This document shows, in pieces, positions 17,553 to 25,444 of a stretch of 64,000 nucleotides of DNA. A program made the translations under genes and the position numbers. Every line of letters starts with the position of its first letter. Position 1 is the first letter of the stretch. The notes under the pieces are model-generated. The model saw only the letters and a program-made list of their open reading frames with translations. It ran no database searches and was not told the DNA's origin. Origin of the DNA: an uncultured Alphaproteobacteria bacterium (GTDB taxonomy: Bacteria; Pseudomonadota; Alphaproteobacteria; RF32; CAG-239); the NCBI GenBank assembly GCA_944391685.1, contig CALXUM010000004.1, positions 1 through 64,000 of the forward strand. Direction: 5' to 3'.

Positions 17553-17793
17553 AGTGTCAGCTTTCGTTATTTTGGCTTTATTGTCTTTGAGTGCTTGCTC
17601 AAATACTACTAAGGAAAAATTAGGTTTGAGTAAAAAGGCTCCAAATGAGTTTATGGTTGCACCAAGAGCACCATTATCTTTGCCGCCTGAATATAATTTG
17701 CGTCCTGTGGTTGAACCGCAAGAAGATAATAATGATGCTGATGAAGGATTTTCGGATTCAGAACAAGGACTTTTAGATAAGATTAACGGTTAG
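17545..17793 (+). CDS. Small lipoprotein, BamF/DUF3035 type
   Basis: An 82-aa protein starting at an ATG that overlaps the lspA stop; GAGG lies 7 nt upstream. A lipoprotein signal ends in LLSLSAC. The following segment (LGLSKKAPNEFMVAPRAPLS, then LPPEYNLRPV) matches the DUF3035/BamF pattern: LGL, APNEF, RAPL, LPP, LRP. BamF was described as an alphaproteobacterial subunit of the outer-membrane beta-barrel assembly complex. The acidic C-terminus is short, so the protein is small for the family. The lspA-bamF-M16 order is familiar from alphaproteobacteria. Confidence 0.8.
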   Translation: MIRVSAFVILALLSLSACSNTTKEKLGLSKKAPNEFMVAPRAPLSLPPEYNLRPVVEPQEDNNDADEGFSDSEQGLLDKING

Positions 17794-17806
17794 AAATTAG
17801 TTTTTG

Positions 17807-19138
17807 ATGCGAAAAAAATGTGCTTATATGTTGTTTTTGCTATTGCTTGCGTTTCCTGATGTTACGCAAGCAAAGCTTTTTGACGGAAAAGAGTTTTCTT
17901 TGGATAATGGCTTAAAAGTTATTGTTTTGCCAAACAAAAGAGTGCCGATTGTTAAACACATGGTGTGGTACAAGGCAGGTGCTGTTGACGAGCCTTTGGG
18001 AAAAGGCGGAATAGCACATCTTTTAGAGCATTTGATGTTTCGGGGTACAGACAAGGTTTCAGGGGCTGATTTTAATGCTGTTTTGGAAGAAAACGGTGCA
18101 GAAAGTAATGCTTTTACATCGGCTGATATGACTGCATATCATCAGTTTTTAGATCGCAGTCGTTTGGAACTGGCAATGTTTTTGGAAGCAGATAGAATGC
18201 GCAACATTAATTTAAATGAGCAAGCATTTGAAACAGAAAGAAAAATCGTTTTTGAAGAACGCAAGCAAAGAGTTGATAATAATCCGGTGGCACGTTTTGC
18301 GGAAACTGTTAATAAACTTTTGTGGCAAGATCATCCTTATGGTCGTCCGGTTAGCGGAACCGAGCCTGAAATATTGGCATTAAAACTTGAAGATGCTAGA
18401 GATTTTTATGATAAATACTATGCACCCAATAACGCTATTTTGGTTTTATCCGGTGATATTGATGAAACAGAAGCCAAAAAATTAGCAGAAAAGTATTATG
18501 GTAATTTAGAAGCATCAAAAATTGAAACAAATAAGGAATTTGGAGAAGTCTATACTAGTCAAAAAACGGTTGTTGAAATTTCTATGCCGGAAATTAAAGG
18601 GGTTAGGGTTGTAAAGTTTTTTGCCGCTCCGTCTTATAATAAAAATAAGGAAGATGCTTATGCTTTAAGTATTTGGTCAAAGTATTTGGGTGAGGGAGAG
18701 ACCTCTGCATTATATAAGAAACTGGTGTTAAGAGACAAAAAAGCTTTGGCTGTTACAGTAGATTATGACCCGGCAGCCAGAGATTACGGAAGATTTGCGA
18801 TTTCGGCAATTCCGGCTCCAGGAGTTAGTGCTGATGAGTTATTAAAAGATTTAGAAAATGCTTGGGATGAGGCTTTTGCTGAATTTAATGAAACAAAAGC
18901 CAAAAAAACAAAACAAAAAATGTTGGCCGGGTTGATTTATTTGCGTGATAATCCCGAAGATGCGGCTTATATTGTCGGTCAATTGGCGGTTATAGGAATG
19001 CCTTTGGCAGAAATTGAAATTCAAGATGAAAAAATTAAAGAAACAGATTATCAAAGTATTTTGAAAGCTGCCGATAACTTGAAAAGACAGGCTCCAATGG
19101 TAATCGGAATCTTAAAGCCGGAGGATAAACTTAAATGA
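17807..19138 (+). CDS. Periplasmic M16 zinc metallopeptidase, active subunit
   Basis: A 443-aa M16 (pitrilysin/MPP-like) peptidase. The ATG at 17807 gives a clear signal peptide ending near TQA. The inverted zinc site HLLEH is at residues 71-75, with the distal Glu region (ETERKIVFEERKQRVDNNP) ~75 residues on. These enzymes degrade small proteins and peptides inside a clamshell chamber. The next gene overlaps by 4 nt (ATGA) and encodes a partner lacking the zinc site, as in the alpha/beta pairs of MPP. No good Shine-Dalgarno is seen, so coupling to bamF is probable. Confidence 0.92.
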   Translation: MRKKCAYMLFLLLLAFPDVTQAKLFDGKEFSLDNGLKVIVLPNKRVPIVKHMVWYKAGAVDEPLGKGGIAHLLEHLMFRGTDKVSGADFNAVLEENGAESNAFTSADMTAYHQFLDRSRLELAMFLEADRMRNINLNEQAFETERKIVFEERKQRVDNNPVARFAETVNKLLWQDHPYGRPVSGTEPEILALKLEDARDFYDKYYAPNNAILVLSGDIDETEAKKLAEKYYGNLEASKIETNKEFGEVYTSQKTVVEISMPEIKGVRVVKFFAAPSYNKNKEDAYALSIWSKYLGEGETSALYKKLVLRDKKALAVTVDYDPAARDYGRFAISAIPAPGVSADELLKDLENAWDEAFAEFNETKAKKTKQKMLAGLIYLRDNPEDAAYIVGQLAVIGMPLAEIEIQDEKIKETDYQSILKAADNLKRQAPMVIGILKPEDKLK

Positions 19139-20532
19139 TAAGGCGTTCATATTACAGAAAAAAATCAAATAAGTTGATTTTGCCGATAATGGTGTTGCTT
19201 GGTTTGATTCTTGTCGGTGGGTATAATTTATTTAAATCAGTTGATTTATCTGACATTGTGGCCAACAGTGAGCTTGAGGTTAAAAATTTTGATGCAAGAG
19301 TGCAGGAAATCTTATCACCTAAATTTAAGATTGGTGCGTATTTGCTTGAAGATAGGAATAATCCAATCATCAGTATAAGTTTTATCTTTAAAAGTGCCGG
19401 ATATGCCAGTGATAATGAGGGTGAAGAAGGTATTGCCAATATGGTTGCAGCCTTATTAAAAGACGGAACCAATGATTTGGATGCACAAGCTTTTAAGGAA
19501 GAACTTGAAAATCTGGCAATAGGTTTGGATTTTAGTGTAGATAAAGATGATTTCAGCGGCAGTTTGTTGACGACGAGAGATAATGCTGCAAAAGCTTTTG
19601 AATTATTGAAAAAAGTTTTATCTAATCCTCGTTTTGAGGCAATTGACGTGGCAAGAGTAAAACAAGAATTGTTTGAAGCTTTGAGAAGGCAATCAGAACA
19701 ACCGGAAAATGTTTTATCTTTAGTTTTGGCAGAGGATATTTATGGTAAACATCCATATGGTCGAAATTCATTGGGAAAGGCAGATGATATTGCTAAGGTT
19801 GATGAAGAAAAACTTAGGACTTTTATAAAAGATAATTTTAGTCGTCAAAATTTGATAGTTGGAATTGCAGGAGATATAAGCAAAGTTGAGGCGGAAAATT
19901 TTTTAGATGAAGTGTTTGGCGTTTTGCCTGCAAATGGTAAGATTAACTTTGTTCCGGAGGCAAAACTAGATTTTGACGGGAGAGAAAAGCAAATAACTCG
20001 TAAAGGCGGACAAAATATTGTGGTAATGGCTTGGCAAGGAGTATCAAGAAAAGATAAAGATTTTTATCCTTTATTTGTTGCTAATCATATTTTAGGCGGC
20101 TCAGGTTTGACATCGAGGCTTTCTCAGAAAATACGAGAAGAAAAGGGGCTGACTTACGGGGTATATTCTTATTTGTCCTTAGATGATAAATCTCCTTTAT
20201 TGGTTGCATCTTTTGCGTCAACTCCTGAAAAATATACACAGGCAAGAGATATTTTGGCTCAACAGTGGCAAATTTTTAAAGATAACGGAGTTTCAGCTCA
20301 AGAGTTGAAAAAAGCTAAAGATTATTTAGTTGCTTCATATAATTTACGATTTGCCTCTATTGGAAATATTGCAGAAATTTTAGCTGCTATGCAAAAATAT
20401 GATTTAGGGCTGGATTTTCTGCAAAAAAGGAATGATTATGTTAGGGAAGTTACTTTGGATCAGGTTAATGAAGCTGCCAAAAAATATTTTGATTATGAAA
20501 AACAAATAAGTGCAGCAATCGGTGATTTTTAG
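19135..20532 (+). CDS. M16 peptidase-like protein, non-catalytic partner
   Basis: A 465-aa M16-fold protein with an N-terminal membrane anchor (LILPIMVLLGLILVGGYNLF) in place of a cleaved signal. At the position of HxxEH it reads EEGIANMVAALL, so the zinc ligands are gone. The C-terminal half keeps the glycine-rich M16 segments (HILGGSGLTSRLSQKIREEK, GLTYGVYSYL). This matches the alpha-like, inactive subunit of two-gene bacterial M16 peptidases, which shapes the chamber and binds substrate. ATGA overlap with the catalytic gene indicates coupled, equal expression. The pgi gene begins 21 nt after its stop. Confidence 0.9.
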   Translation: MIRRSYYRKKSNKLILPIMVLLGLILVGGYNLFKSVDLSDIVANSELEVKNFDARVQEILSPKFKIGAYLLEDRNNPIISISFIFKSAGYASDNEGEEGIANMVAALLKDGTNDLDAQAFKEELENLAIGLDFSVDKDDFSGSLLTTRDNAAKAFELLKKVLSNPRFEAIDVARVKQELFEALRRQSEQPENVLSLVLAEDIYGKHPYGRNSLGKADDIAKVDEEKLRTFIKDNFSRQNLIVGIAGDISKVEAENFLDEVFGVLPANGKINFVPEAKLDFDGREKQITRKGGQNIVVMAWQGVSRKDKDFYPLFVANHILGGSGLTSRLSQKIREEKGLTYGVYSYLSLDDKSPLLVASFASTPEKYTQARDILAQQWQIFKDNGVSAQELKKAKDYLVASYNLRFASIGNIAEILAAMQKYDLGLDFLQKRNDYVREVTLDQVNEAAKKYFDYEKQISAAIGDF

Positions 20533-20553
20533 GTATGTTAAGGAGAAGATAAA

Positions 20554-22206
20554 ATGTTCGGAAAAAAAACAGAAGTAAATAAAACCAGAGCATGGAAAAA
20601 GCTGGAAAGTTATTATAAAAAATTTCGTAAAACAGAAATGAGAGATTTGTTTTATAAAGATCCGCAACGTGCCGAAAGATATAACATCAATTTAGAATCG
20701 GTTATGCTTGATTATTCAAAAAACATAATTAATGATCGTGTGCTTGCTTATTTATTGGCTTTAGCCAAAGAGCGTAAGCTGCCAGAAAAAATTAACGCTA
20801 TGTTCAGCGGTGAAAAAATTAATATTAGCGAAGACAGAGCTGTGTTGCATGTCGCACTCAGAAACAGAGCCAATACTCCTATTTATGTGGACGGCAAAAA
20901 TGTTATGCCGGAGATTAATACAGTATTGGCAAAAGTTAAAAAATTTTCGGAAGATGTTCGTTTAGGTAAGTTTGTAGGACATACAGGAAAGAAACTTACC
21001 AATATTGTTAATATAGGTATTGGTGGCTCATATTTGGGGCCCAAAATGGCAACTGAAGCTTTGAAGAGATATTGGGCTAAGGATATTAAATGTTATTTTA
21101 TTTCAAATATTGATGGAACGGCTTGTTGTGAGGTTTTGAATAAAGTTGATCCGGAAACAACATTATTTATTGTATCATCAAAAACATTTACCACGATTGA
21201 AACTTTGACAAATGCCAAAACTTGTCGCAAATGGTTGGTTGACGCTCTGGGGGAGCATGCCGTTGCCAAACACTTTGTGGCCGTTTCTACTAATGCTAAG
21301 GAAGTGGCTAAATTCGGCATAGATGTTGAAAATATGTTTGAATTTTGGAATTTTGTCGGTGGCAGATATTCTATGTGGTCGGCTATTGGTTTGCCGATTG
21401 CCATTGCTATCGGAATGGATAATTTTGAAAAGATGCTTGAAGGTGCATATAGCATGGATATGCACTTTAAAGAGACAGAATTGGGCAAGAATATTCCGGT
21501 TATATTGGGATTATTGAGTGTTTGGTATAATGATTTCTTTAATTATCATAGTCATGCAGTTATACCCTATGATCAATATTTACAATATGTTCCGGAGTAT
21601 TTGCAACAATTGGTGATGGAAAGTAATGGTAAGTTTGTTTCTAATAATAATGAATATGTTCGTTATGCTACTTCTCCGGTTTTATTCGGAGGCCCGGGAA
21701 CAGATGTCCAACACTCATTTTTCCAGATGATACATCAGGGTACTTCGGTTATTCCGTGTGATTTTATTGTTCCGGCAATTTCACATAATGAAATTGGCGA
21801 TCATCATGAGATTTTATTGGCTAATGCATTGGCTCAAGGAGAGGCTTTGATGAAAGGTAAAACAATTAAAGAAGCTGCCGAGGAGTTAAAAAAAGCCGGA
21901 AAGAGCAAAGAAGAAGTCAATTTTTTGAAGAAATTTAAGAGTTTTCCGGGGAATAGGCCTTCAAATACATTAGTTTTCAAAAAAATTGATCCTTATACCT
22001 TGGGTGTATTGATTGCCATATACGAACACAAAACTTTTGTAGAAGGAGTTTTGTGGAATATAAATTCTTTTGATCAGATGGGGGTTGAACTCGGAAAACA
22101 GATGGCTTTGAGTATTTTACCAGAATTGCAGAACAATGCATTCGGTATTGAACATGACAGCTCAACTAAAAATTTGATTAAAGTAATTAAAAAGTTGAGG
22201 AAGTAA
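20554..22206 (+). CDS. pgi: Glucose-6-phosphate isomerase
   Basis: Pgi interconverts glucose-6-phosphate and fructose-6-phosphate. The 550-aa length fits the E. coli-type enzyme. Signatures: NIGIGGSYLGPKMATEAL, VSSKTFTTIET for phosphate binding, EFWNFVGGRYSMWSAIGLPI, the His region FFQMIHQGTSVIPCDFI and FDQMGVELGKQMA with the catalytic Lys. AAGGAG lies 8 nt before the ATG. mutL begins 3 nt after the stop. Confidence 0.98.
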   Translation: MFGKKTEVNKTRAWKKLESYYKKFRKTEMRDLFYKDPQRAERYNINLESVMLDYSKNIINDRVLAYLLALAKERKLPEKINAMFSGEKINISEDRAVLHVALRNRANTPIYVDGKNVMPEINTVLAKVKKFSEDVRLGKFVGHTGKKLTNIVNIGIGGSYLGPKMATEALKRYWAKDIKCYFISNIDGTACCEVLNKVDPETTLFIVSSKTFTTIETLTNAKTCRKWLVDALGEHAVAKHFVAVSTNAKEVAKFGIDVENMFEFWNFVGGRYSMWSAIGLPIAIAIGMDNFEKMLEGAYSMDMHFKETELGKNIPVILGLLSVWYNDFFNYHSHAVIPYDQYLQYVPEYLQQLVMESNGKFVSNNNEYVRYATSPVLFGGPGTDVQHSFFQMIHQGTSVIPCDFIVPAISHNEIGDHHEILLANALAQGEALMKGKTIKEAAEELKKAGKSKEEVNFLKKFKSFPGNRPSNTLVFKKIDPYTLGVLIAIYEHKTFVEGVLWNINSFDQMGVELGKQMALSILPELQNNAFGIEHDSSTKNLIKVIKKLRK

Positions 22207-22209
22207 GAT

Positions 22210-24012
22210 TTGTCTATCAGAATTTTGCCATCAAATCTTGTTAACCAAATTGCCGCCGGAGAAGTGGTGGAACGTCCGGCGTCAGTGATTAAAGAGTTGG
22301 TTGAAAACTCTCTTGATGCCGGAGCGACAATAATTGAGGTTAAACTGGTTGATGGCGGAAAAAGTTTGATAACCGTTAGTGATAACGGCAAAGGTATGTC
22401 TCCAGAAGAGCTTGATTTGGCGGTCGAACGGCATGCTACTTCTAAGTTGCCCGATGACAATCTGTTTAATATAAATTTTTTAGGATTTCGCGGAGAAGCA
22501 TTACCTTCAATTGCTTCAGTTGCTCGTTTGAGTATCATAAGCAGGGCAGATGGTGCTGATAATGCCTGGAAAATTGAAGTGAACGGCGGGGTAAAATCAA
22601 AACCTATGCCAGCGGCTCATTCCAAAGGTACCAGAATAGAAGTACGAGATTTATTTTATGCTACTCCGGCAAGATTGAAGTTTTTAAAGAGCGGAAGCTC
22701 GGAAACAGCTCAATGTATAGACATCTTACAAAGAATCGCTTTGGCGAATCCTAATGTTGCTTTTTATTTATATGACGGAGATAAGAAAAAGTTGGCTCTT
22801 CCGGCATGTAGCGGAGATTTGTTTGATGCCAGATTAGAACGATTAAGCGATGTTATGGGGCGTGAGTTTGCAGAAAATTCAATTTTAATTAATGCTGAGC
22901 GTGAATATATCAAGATTAACGGGTATATATCTTTGCCAACACTTAATAAGGCAAATTCTTTGTCTCAGTTTTTATTTGTGAATAATCGTCCGGTCAGAGA
23001 TAAATTGTTGTTAGGAGCAATTAGAGGGGCTTATCAAGATGTTTTGGCATCGGGCAGGTATCCTATGTGTGCTTTGTTTTTTGAGGTTGAGCCAAAGTAT
23101 GTTGATGTAAATGTTCATCCGGCTAAGGCGGAAGTCAGGTTTTATGATAATGCTTTGGTAAGAGGATTATTGGTAAGTGCTATTCGTAACGGTTTGAATT
23201 TGGCGGCCAATAGAAGTGCAAATATTTTAAATTTAGAACAATTGGCTCAAGATAAAATTCCTGATTTTGATACTCGAATTCCTGAAAACGAGTATTTAAA
23301 TTCTCCAATGCCTCGAAATTATTATACAAATTTGCACCCTACATCCTTTAAAAGGCAAGCGGATTTGCCTGATTTAGAACATAAGTTTTCGGTTAAAGTA
23401 GAAAATGTTGAAGAATTTTCTTCTAATGTTGATGTGGGCCCGCTTGGTTTGGCCAAAGCTCAATTTCATGACACATATATTATATCACAAAATGAGGATA
23501 GCATTATTATCGTTGACCAACATGCCGCACATGAACGTATTGTAATGGAAAAACTTAAAGAAGGGTTGAAACAAGGCAAGATAGCAACACAAATGTTGCT
23601 TATTCCCGAAGTGGTTGATTTGTCAGAAGTTGAGAAAAACAGAATTTTGTCGGCAGCAGATGATTTGGCCAAATTAGGCTTGGTGGTTGAAGAGTTTGGA
23701 AATGCAGCTGTTATTGTAAGGGAAATTCCTGCTTTGTTGAATAATTGTGAAGTTAAAACCTTGGTTAAAGATTTAGCTCAGGAAATAGCAGAGTGGGGGA
23801 ACGGTTTTGAATTAACCGAAAAATTGCATTTGGTTTGTGCCACCATTGCTTGTCATGGTTCGGTTAGGGCAGGGAGAAGGCTTAATATTGAGGAAATGAA
23901 TGCTCTTTTAAGAGATATGGAAAAAACTCCGCATTCAGGGCAATGTAACCATGGACGGCCTACTTATGTGGAGCTTAAAATCGCAGATATTGCAAAATTG
24001 TTTGACAGATAG
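22210..24012 (+). CDS. mutL: DNA mismatch repair protein MutL
   Basis: MutL couples MutS mismatch recognition to strand incision. It has 600 aa. The GHKL ATPase motifs are intact: ELVENSLDAGAT, TVSDNGKGM and GFRGEALPSIASV. The C-terminal half holds the endonuclease motif DQHAAHERIVME, that is DQHA-x2-E-x4-E, plus ACHGSVRAG and CNHGRPTY. It is therefore the nicking type of MutL expected where MutH is absent. The start is TTG with GAGG upstream; no in-frame ATG precedes the conserved ILPSNLVNQIAAGEV. Confidence 0.97.
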   Translation: MSIRILPSNLVNQIAAGEVVERPASVIKELVENSLDAGATIIEVKLVDGGKSLITVSDNGKGMSPEELDLAVERHATSKLPDDNLFNINFLGFRGEALPSIASVARLSIISRADGADNAWKIEVNGGVKSKPMPAAHSKGTRIEVRDLFYATPARLKFLKSGSSETAQCIDILQRIALANPNVAFYLYDGDKKKLALPACSGDLFDARLERLSDVMGREFAENSILINAEREYIKINGYISLPTLNKANSLSQFLFVNNRPVRDKLLLGAIRGAYQDVLASGRYPMCALFFEVEPKYVDVNVHPAKAEVRFYDNALVRGLLVSAIRNGLNLAANRSANILNLEQLAQDKIPDFDTRIPENEYLNSPMPRNYYTNLHPTSFKRQADLPDLEHKFSVKVENVEEFSSNVDVGPLGLAKAQFHDTYIISQNEDSIIIVDQHAAHERIVMEKLKEGLKQGKIATQMLLIPEVVDLSEVEKNRILSAADDLAKLGLVVEEFGNAAVIVREIPALLNNCEVKTLVKDLAQEIAEWGNGFELTEKLHLVCATIACHGSVRAGRRLNIEEMNALLRDMEKTPHSGQCNHGRPTYVELKIADIAKLFDR

Positions 24013-24030
24013 AATGAAAGTTTAAGTAAA

Positions 24031-24813
24031 ATGATGATTAGTCAAGAATTTATTGATGGCTTTATGGCGGCATTGGCTGCCGGTCTAATTACCGGAGTTG
24101 GCGGTTTTTTGATTTTTTTGAAAAAAAGATATTTAAAAGCAGAGATTAATCTGCTTTTAAATTTGGCGGCAGGGGTTATGATTGCTGCGTCATTTTTTTC
24201 TTTGTTAGTGCCATCAATGCAAGAAATTTTGTTGGAAAGCAAAAATATTTATGTTTCGGCATTTGAATATGTTTTGGCCGTTTTTATCGGTGTTTTGTTG
24301 GTATGGTTGCTTAATTTGTTGGTTCCGCACGAACATAATGCAATGGGACATCACGGACCGCATTTTGATATAAAAAAGGCGTGGCTATTTATTATTGCCA
24401 TTACCTTGCACAAATTACCGGAAGGTTTGGCCGTGGGAGTAGCTTATGGGGCGGAGGAAATAGTTAATCCATTGTCTTTAGTGATAGGAATTGCGGCTCA
24501 TAATATTCCCGAGGGATTGACAATTGCCATATCTTTGATGGCGGCCGGATATTCGAAATTAAAAGCTGCAAGTTGTGCGTTGCTTATAGGTTTAGTCCAG
24601 CCGTTAGGAGCAATTATAGGTTTGTTTTTGATGGATATCAGCTTTAATATTATTCCTTATGGTATGGCTTTGGCTGGAGGAACTTTGTTGTTTGTGGTTA
24701 TAAATGAGATTTTGCCGGAAACATACGGAGTTAAAAATACAACGCGATCTTCCGCGGCTGTGTTTGCCGGGTTTATTGTTATGACATTTTTATCTATCAT
24801 TTTTCAAGAATAA
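24031..24813 (+). CDS. ZIP family divalent metal transporter
   Basis: A 260-aa membrane protein with about eight hydrophobic segments. The ZIP metal-site helices are plain: HKLPEGLAVGVAYG in TM4 and HNIPEGLTIAIS in TM5. The TM3-TM4 loop is His-rich (VPHEHNAMGHHGPHFD), typical of ZIP regulation. It imports Zn2+ and possibly Fe2+ or Mn2+ into the cytosol; ZupT is the closest well-known relative, but I do not assign that symbol. Adjacent ATGs at 24031 and 24034 are equivalent. A terminator follows directly. Confidence 0.93.
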   Translation: MMISQEFIDGFMAALAAGLITGVGGFLIFLKKRYLKAEINLLLNLAAGVMIAASFFSLLVPSMQEILLESKNIYVSAFEYVLAVFIGVLLVWLLNLLVPHEHNAMGHHGPHFDIKKAWLFIIAITLHKLPEGLAVGVAYGAEEIVNPLSLVIGIAAHNIPEGLTIAISLMAAGYSKLKAASCALLIGLVQPLGAIIGLFLMDISFNIIPYGMALAGGTLLFVVINEILPETYGVKNTTRSSAAVFAGFIVMTFLSIIFQE

Positions 24814-24814
24814 T

Positions 24815-24846
24815 AAAAAACCAGCTTATAAAAGCTGGTTTTTTAT
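24815..24846. terminator. Bidirectional terminator after ZIP gene
   Basis: AAAAAACCAGCTT pairs with AAGCTGGTTTTTT across a short ATAA-type loop. It ends the ZIP gene and, on the other strand, the small lipoprotein gene. Confidence 0.88.
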
Positions 24847-24852
24847 TATTGA

Positions 24853-25014
24853 TTACTTTGCATCTCCGATAGTTGTTATGTAGTTGTAGTTGGAAACAAA
24901 GTTAGTATCATCTAGATTATGATAGTTAGATGTGACACCTATTCTAAGTGTGGTACATGAGCTAAAGCTTAATACAATAACTATCAAAATAAAAAATAAT
25001 ATATTTTTTTTCAT
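24853..25014 (-). CDS. Small predicted lipoprotein (53 aa)
   Basis: Read on the minus strand: MKKN, a 13-residue hydrophobic stretch (ILFFILIVIVLSF), lipobox-like SFSSC at Cys19, then a polar tail with several Tyr and Asn and the stop TAA at 24855-24853. Reading starts at an ATG at 25014; no strong Shine-Dalgarno is visible. The shape is that of a small secreted lipoprotein of unknown function, like bacteriocin-release or entericidin-type proteins in size only. It converges on the ZIP gene and shares its terminator. It is the only coding content I see in 24814-25145. Confidence 0.5.
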   Translation of the reverse strand: MKKNILFFILIVIVLSFSSCTTLRIGVTSNYHNLDDTNFVSNYNYITTIGDAK

Positions 25015-25100
25015 AGGCACAAAAATTTAAATTCTGTTACAGATTGTATCTTTTATATTTCAAAGGTCAATAAAAAGTTGGTTTTTATTTAAAAAATATA

Positions 25101-25127
25101 TTGACGGAGTTGCAAACATCATATAAA
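25101..25127 (+). promoter_or_regulatory. Putative promoter of tRNA-Ser
   Basis: TTGACG (25101-25106) and TATAAA (25122-25127), spacer 15 nt, or TAAATA at 25124 with a 17-nt spacer. The mature tRNA begins 18-19 nt downstream. Confidence 0.5.
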
Positions 25128-25145
25128 TATATCTCCGTACTAAGT

Positions 25146-25233
25146 GGAGAGTTGGCAGAGTGGTAATGCAGCGGATTGCTAATCCGTCATCGTGAATAGC
25201 GATGCACAGGTTCGAGTCCTGTACTCTCCGCCA
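25146..25233 (+). tRNA. tRNA-Ser (GCT)
   Basis: An 88-nt class II tRNA. The acceptor GGAGAGT pairs with ACTCTCC; anticodon loop TTGCTAA gives GCT (codons AGC/AGT). There is a long variable arm, T-arm ACAGG/TTCGAGT/CCTGT, discriminator G and encoded CCA. A terminator follows at once. The helicase/IbrA/IbrB accessory cassette begins ~210 nt downstream. Confidence 0.96.
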
Positions 25234-25237
25234 CTTC

Positions 25238-25271
25238 AAAAACGCCTTTTGATAAAAAAAGGCGTTTTTTT
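25238..25271 (+). terminator. Terminator of tRNA-Ser
   Basis: AAAAACGCCTTTT pairs with AAAAGGCGTTTTTTT, with a short loop, 5 nt after the CCA. Confidence 0.9.
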
Positions 25272-25276
25272 GTATT

Positions 25277-25288
25277 GGAGACAGGACT
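25277..25288 (-). repeat. Inverted fragment of tRNA-Ser 3' strand
   Basis: GGAGACAGGACT is the reverse complement of tRNA-Ser 25215-25222 joined to 25226-25229, leaving out ACT, the first three bases of the 3' acceptor strand. This is the same end point and same omission as the fragment downstream of tRNA-Leu. The following ACGCT also resembles AGCACGCT there. Confidence 0.6.
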
Positions 25289-25444
25289 ACGCTCAGGAAT
25301 GTAGGCTCGCCGCGGTTAATAGAAAATTCTATGAAATATATTGTTAATCAAATTATTAAATATCTTGCATAAAAATTGTGATGTTTACAATATGTATTAT
25401 GTGTGGTGTGTTGATCGTATCAACCACTTACAGACGAGATTTTT

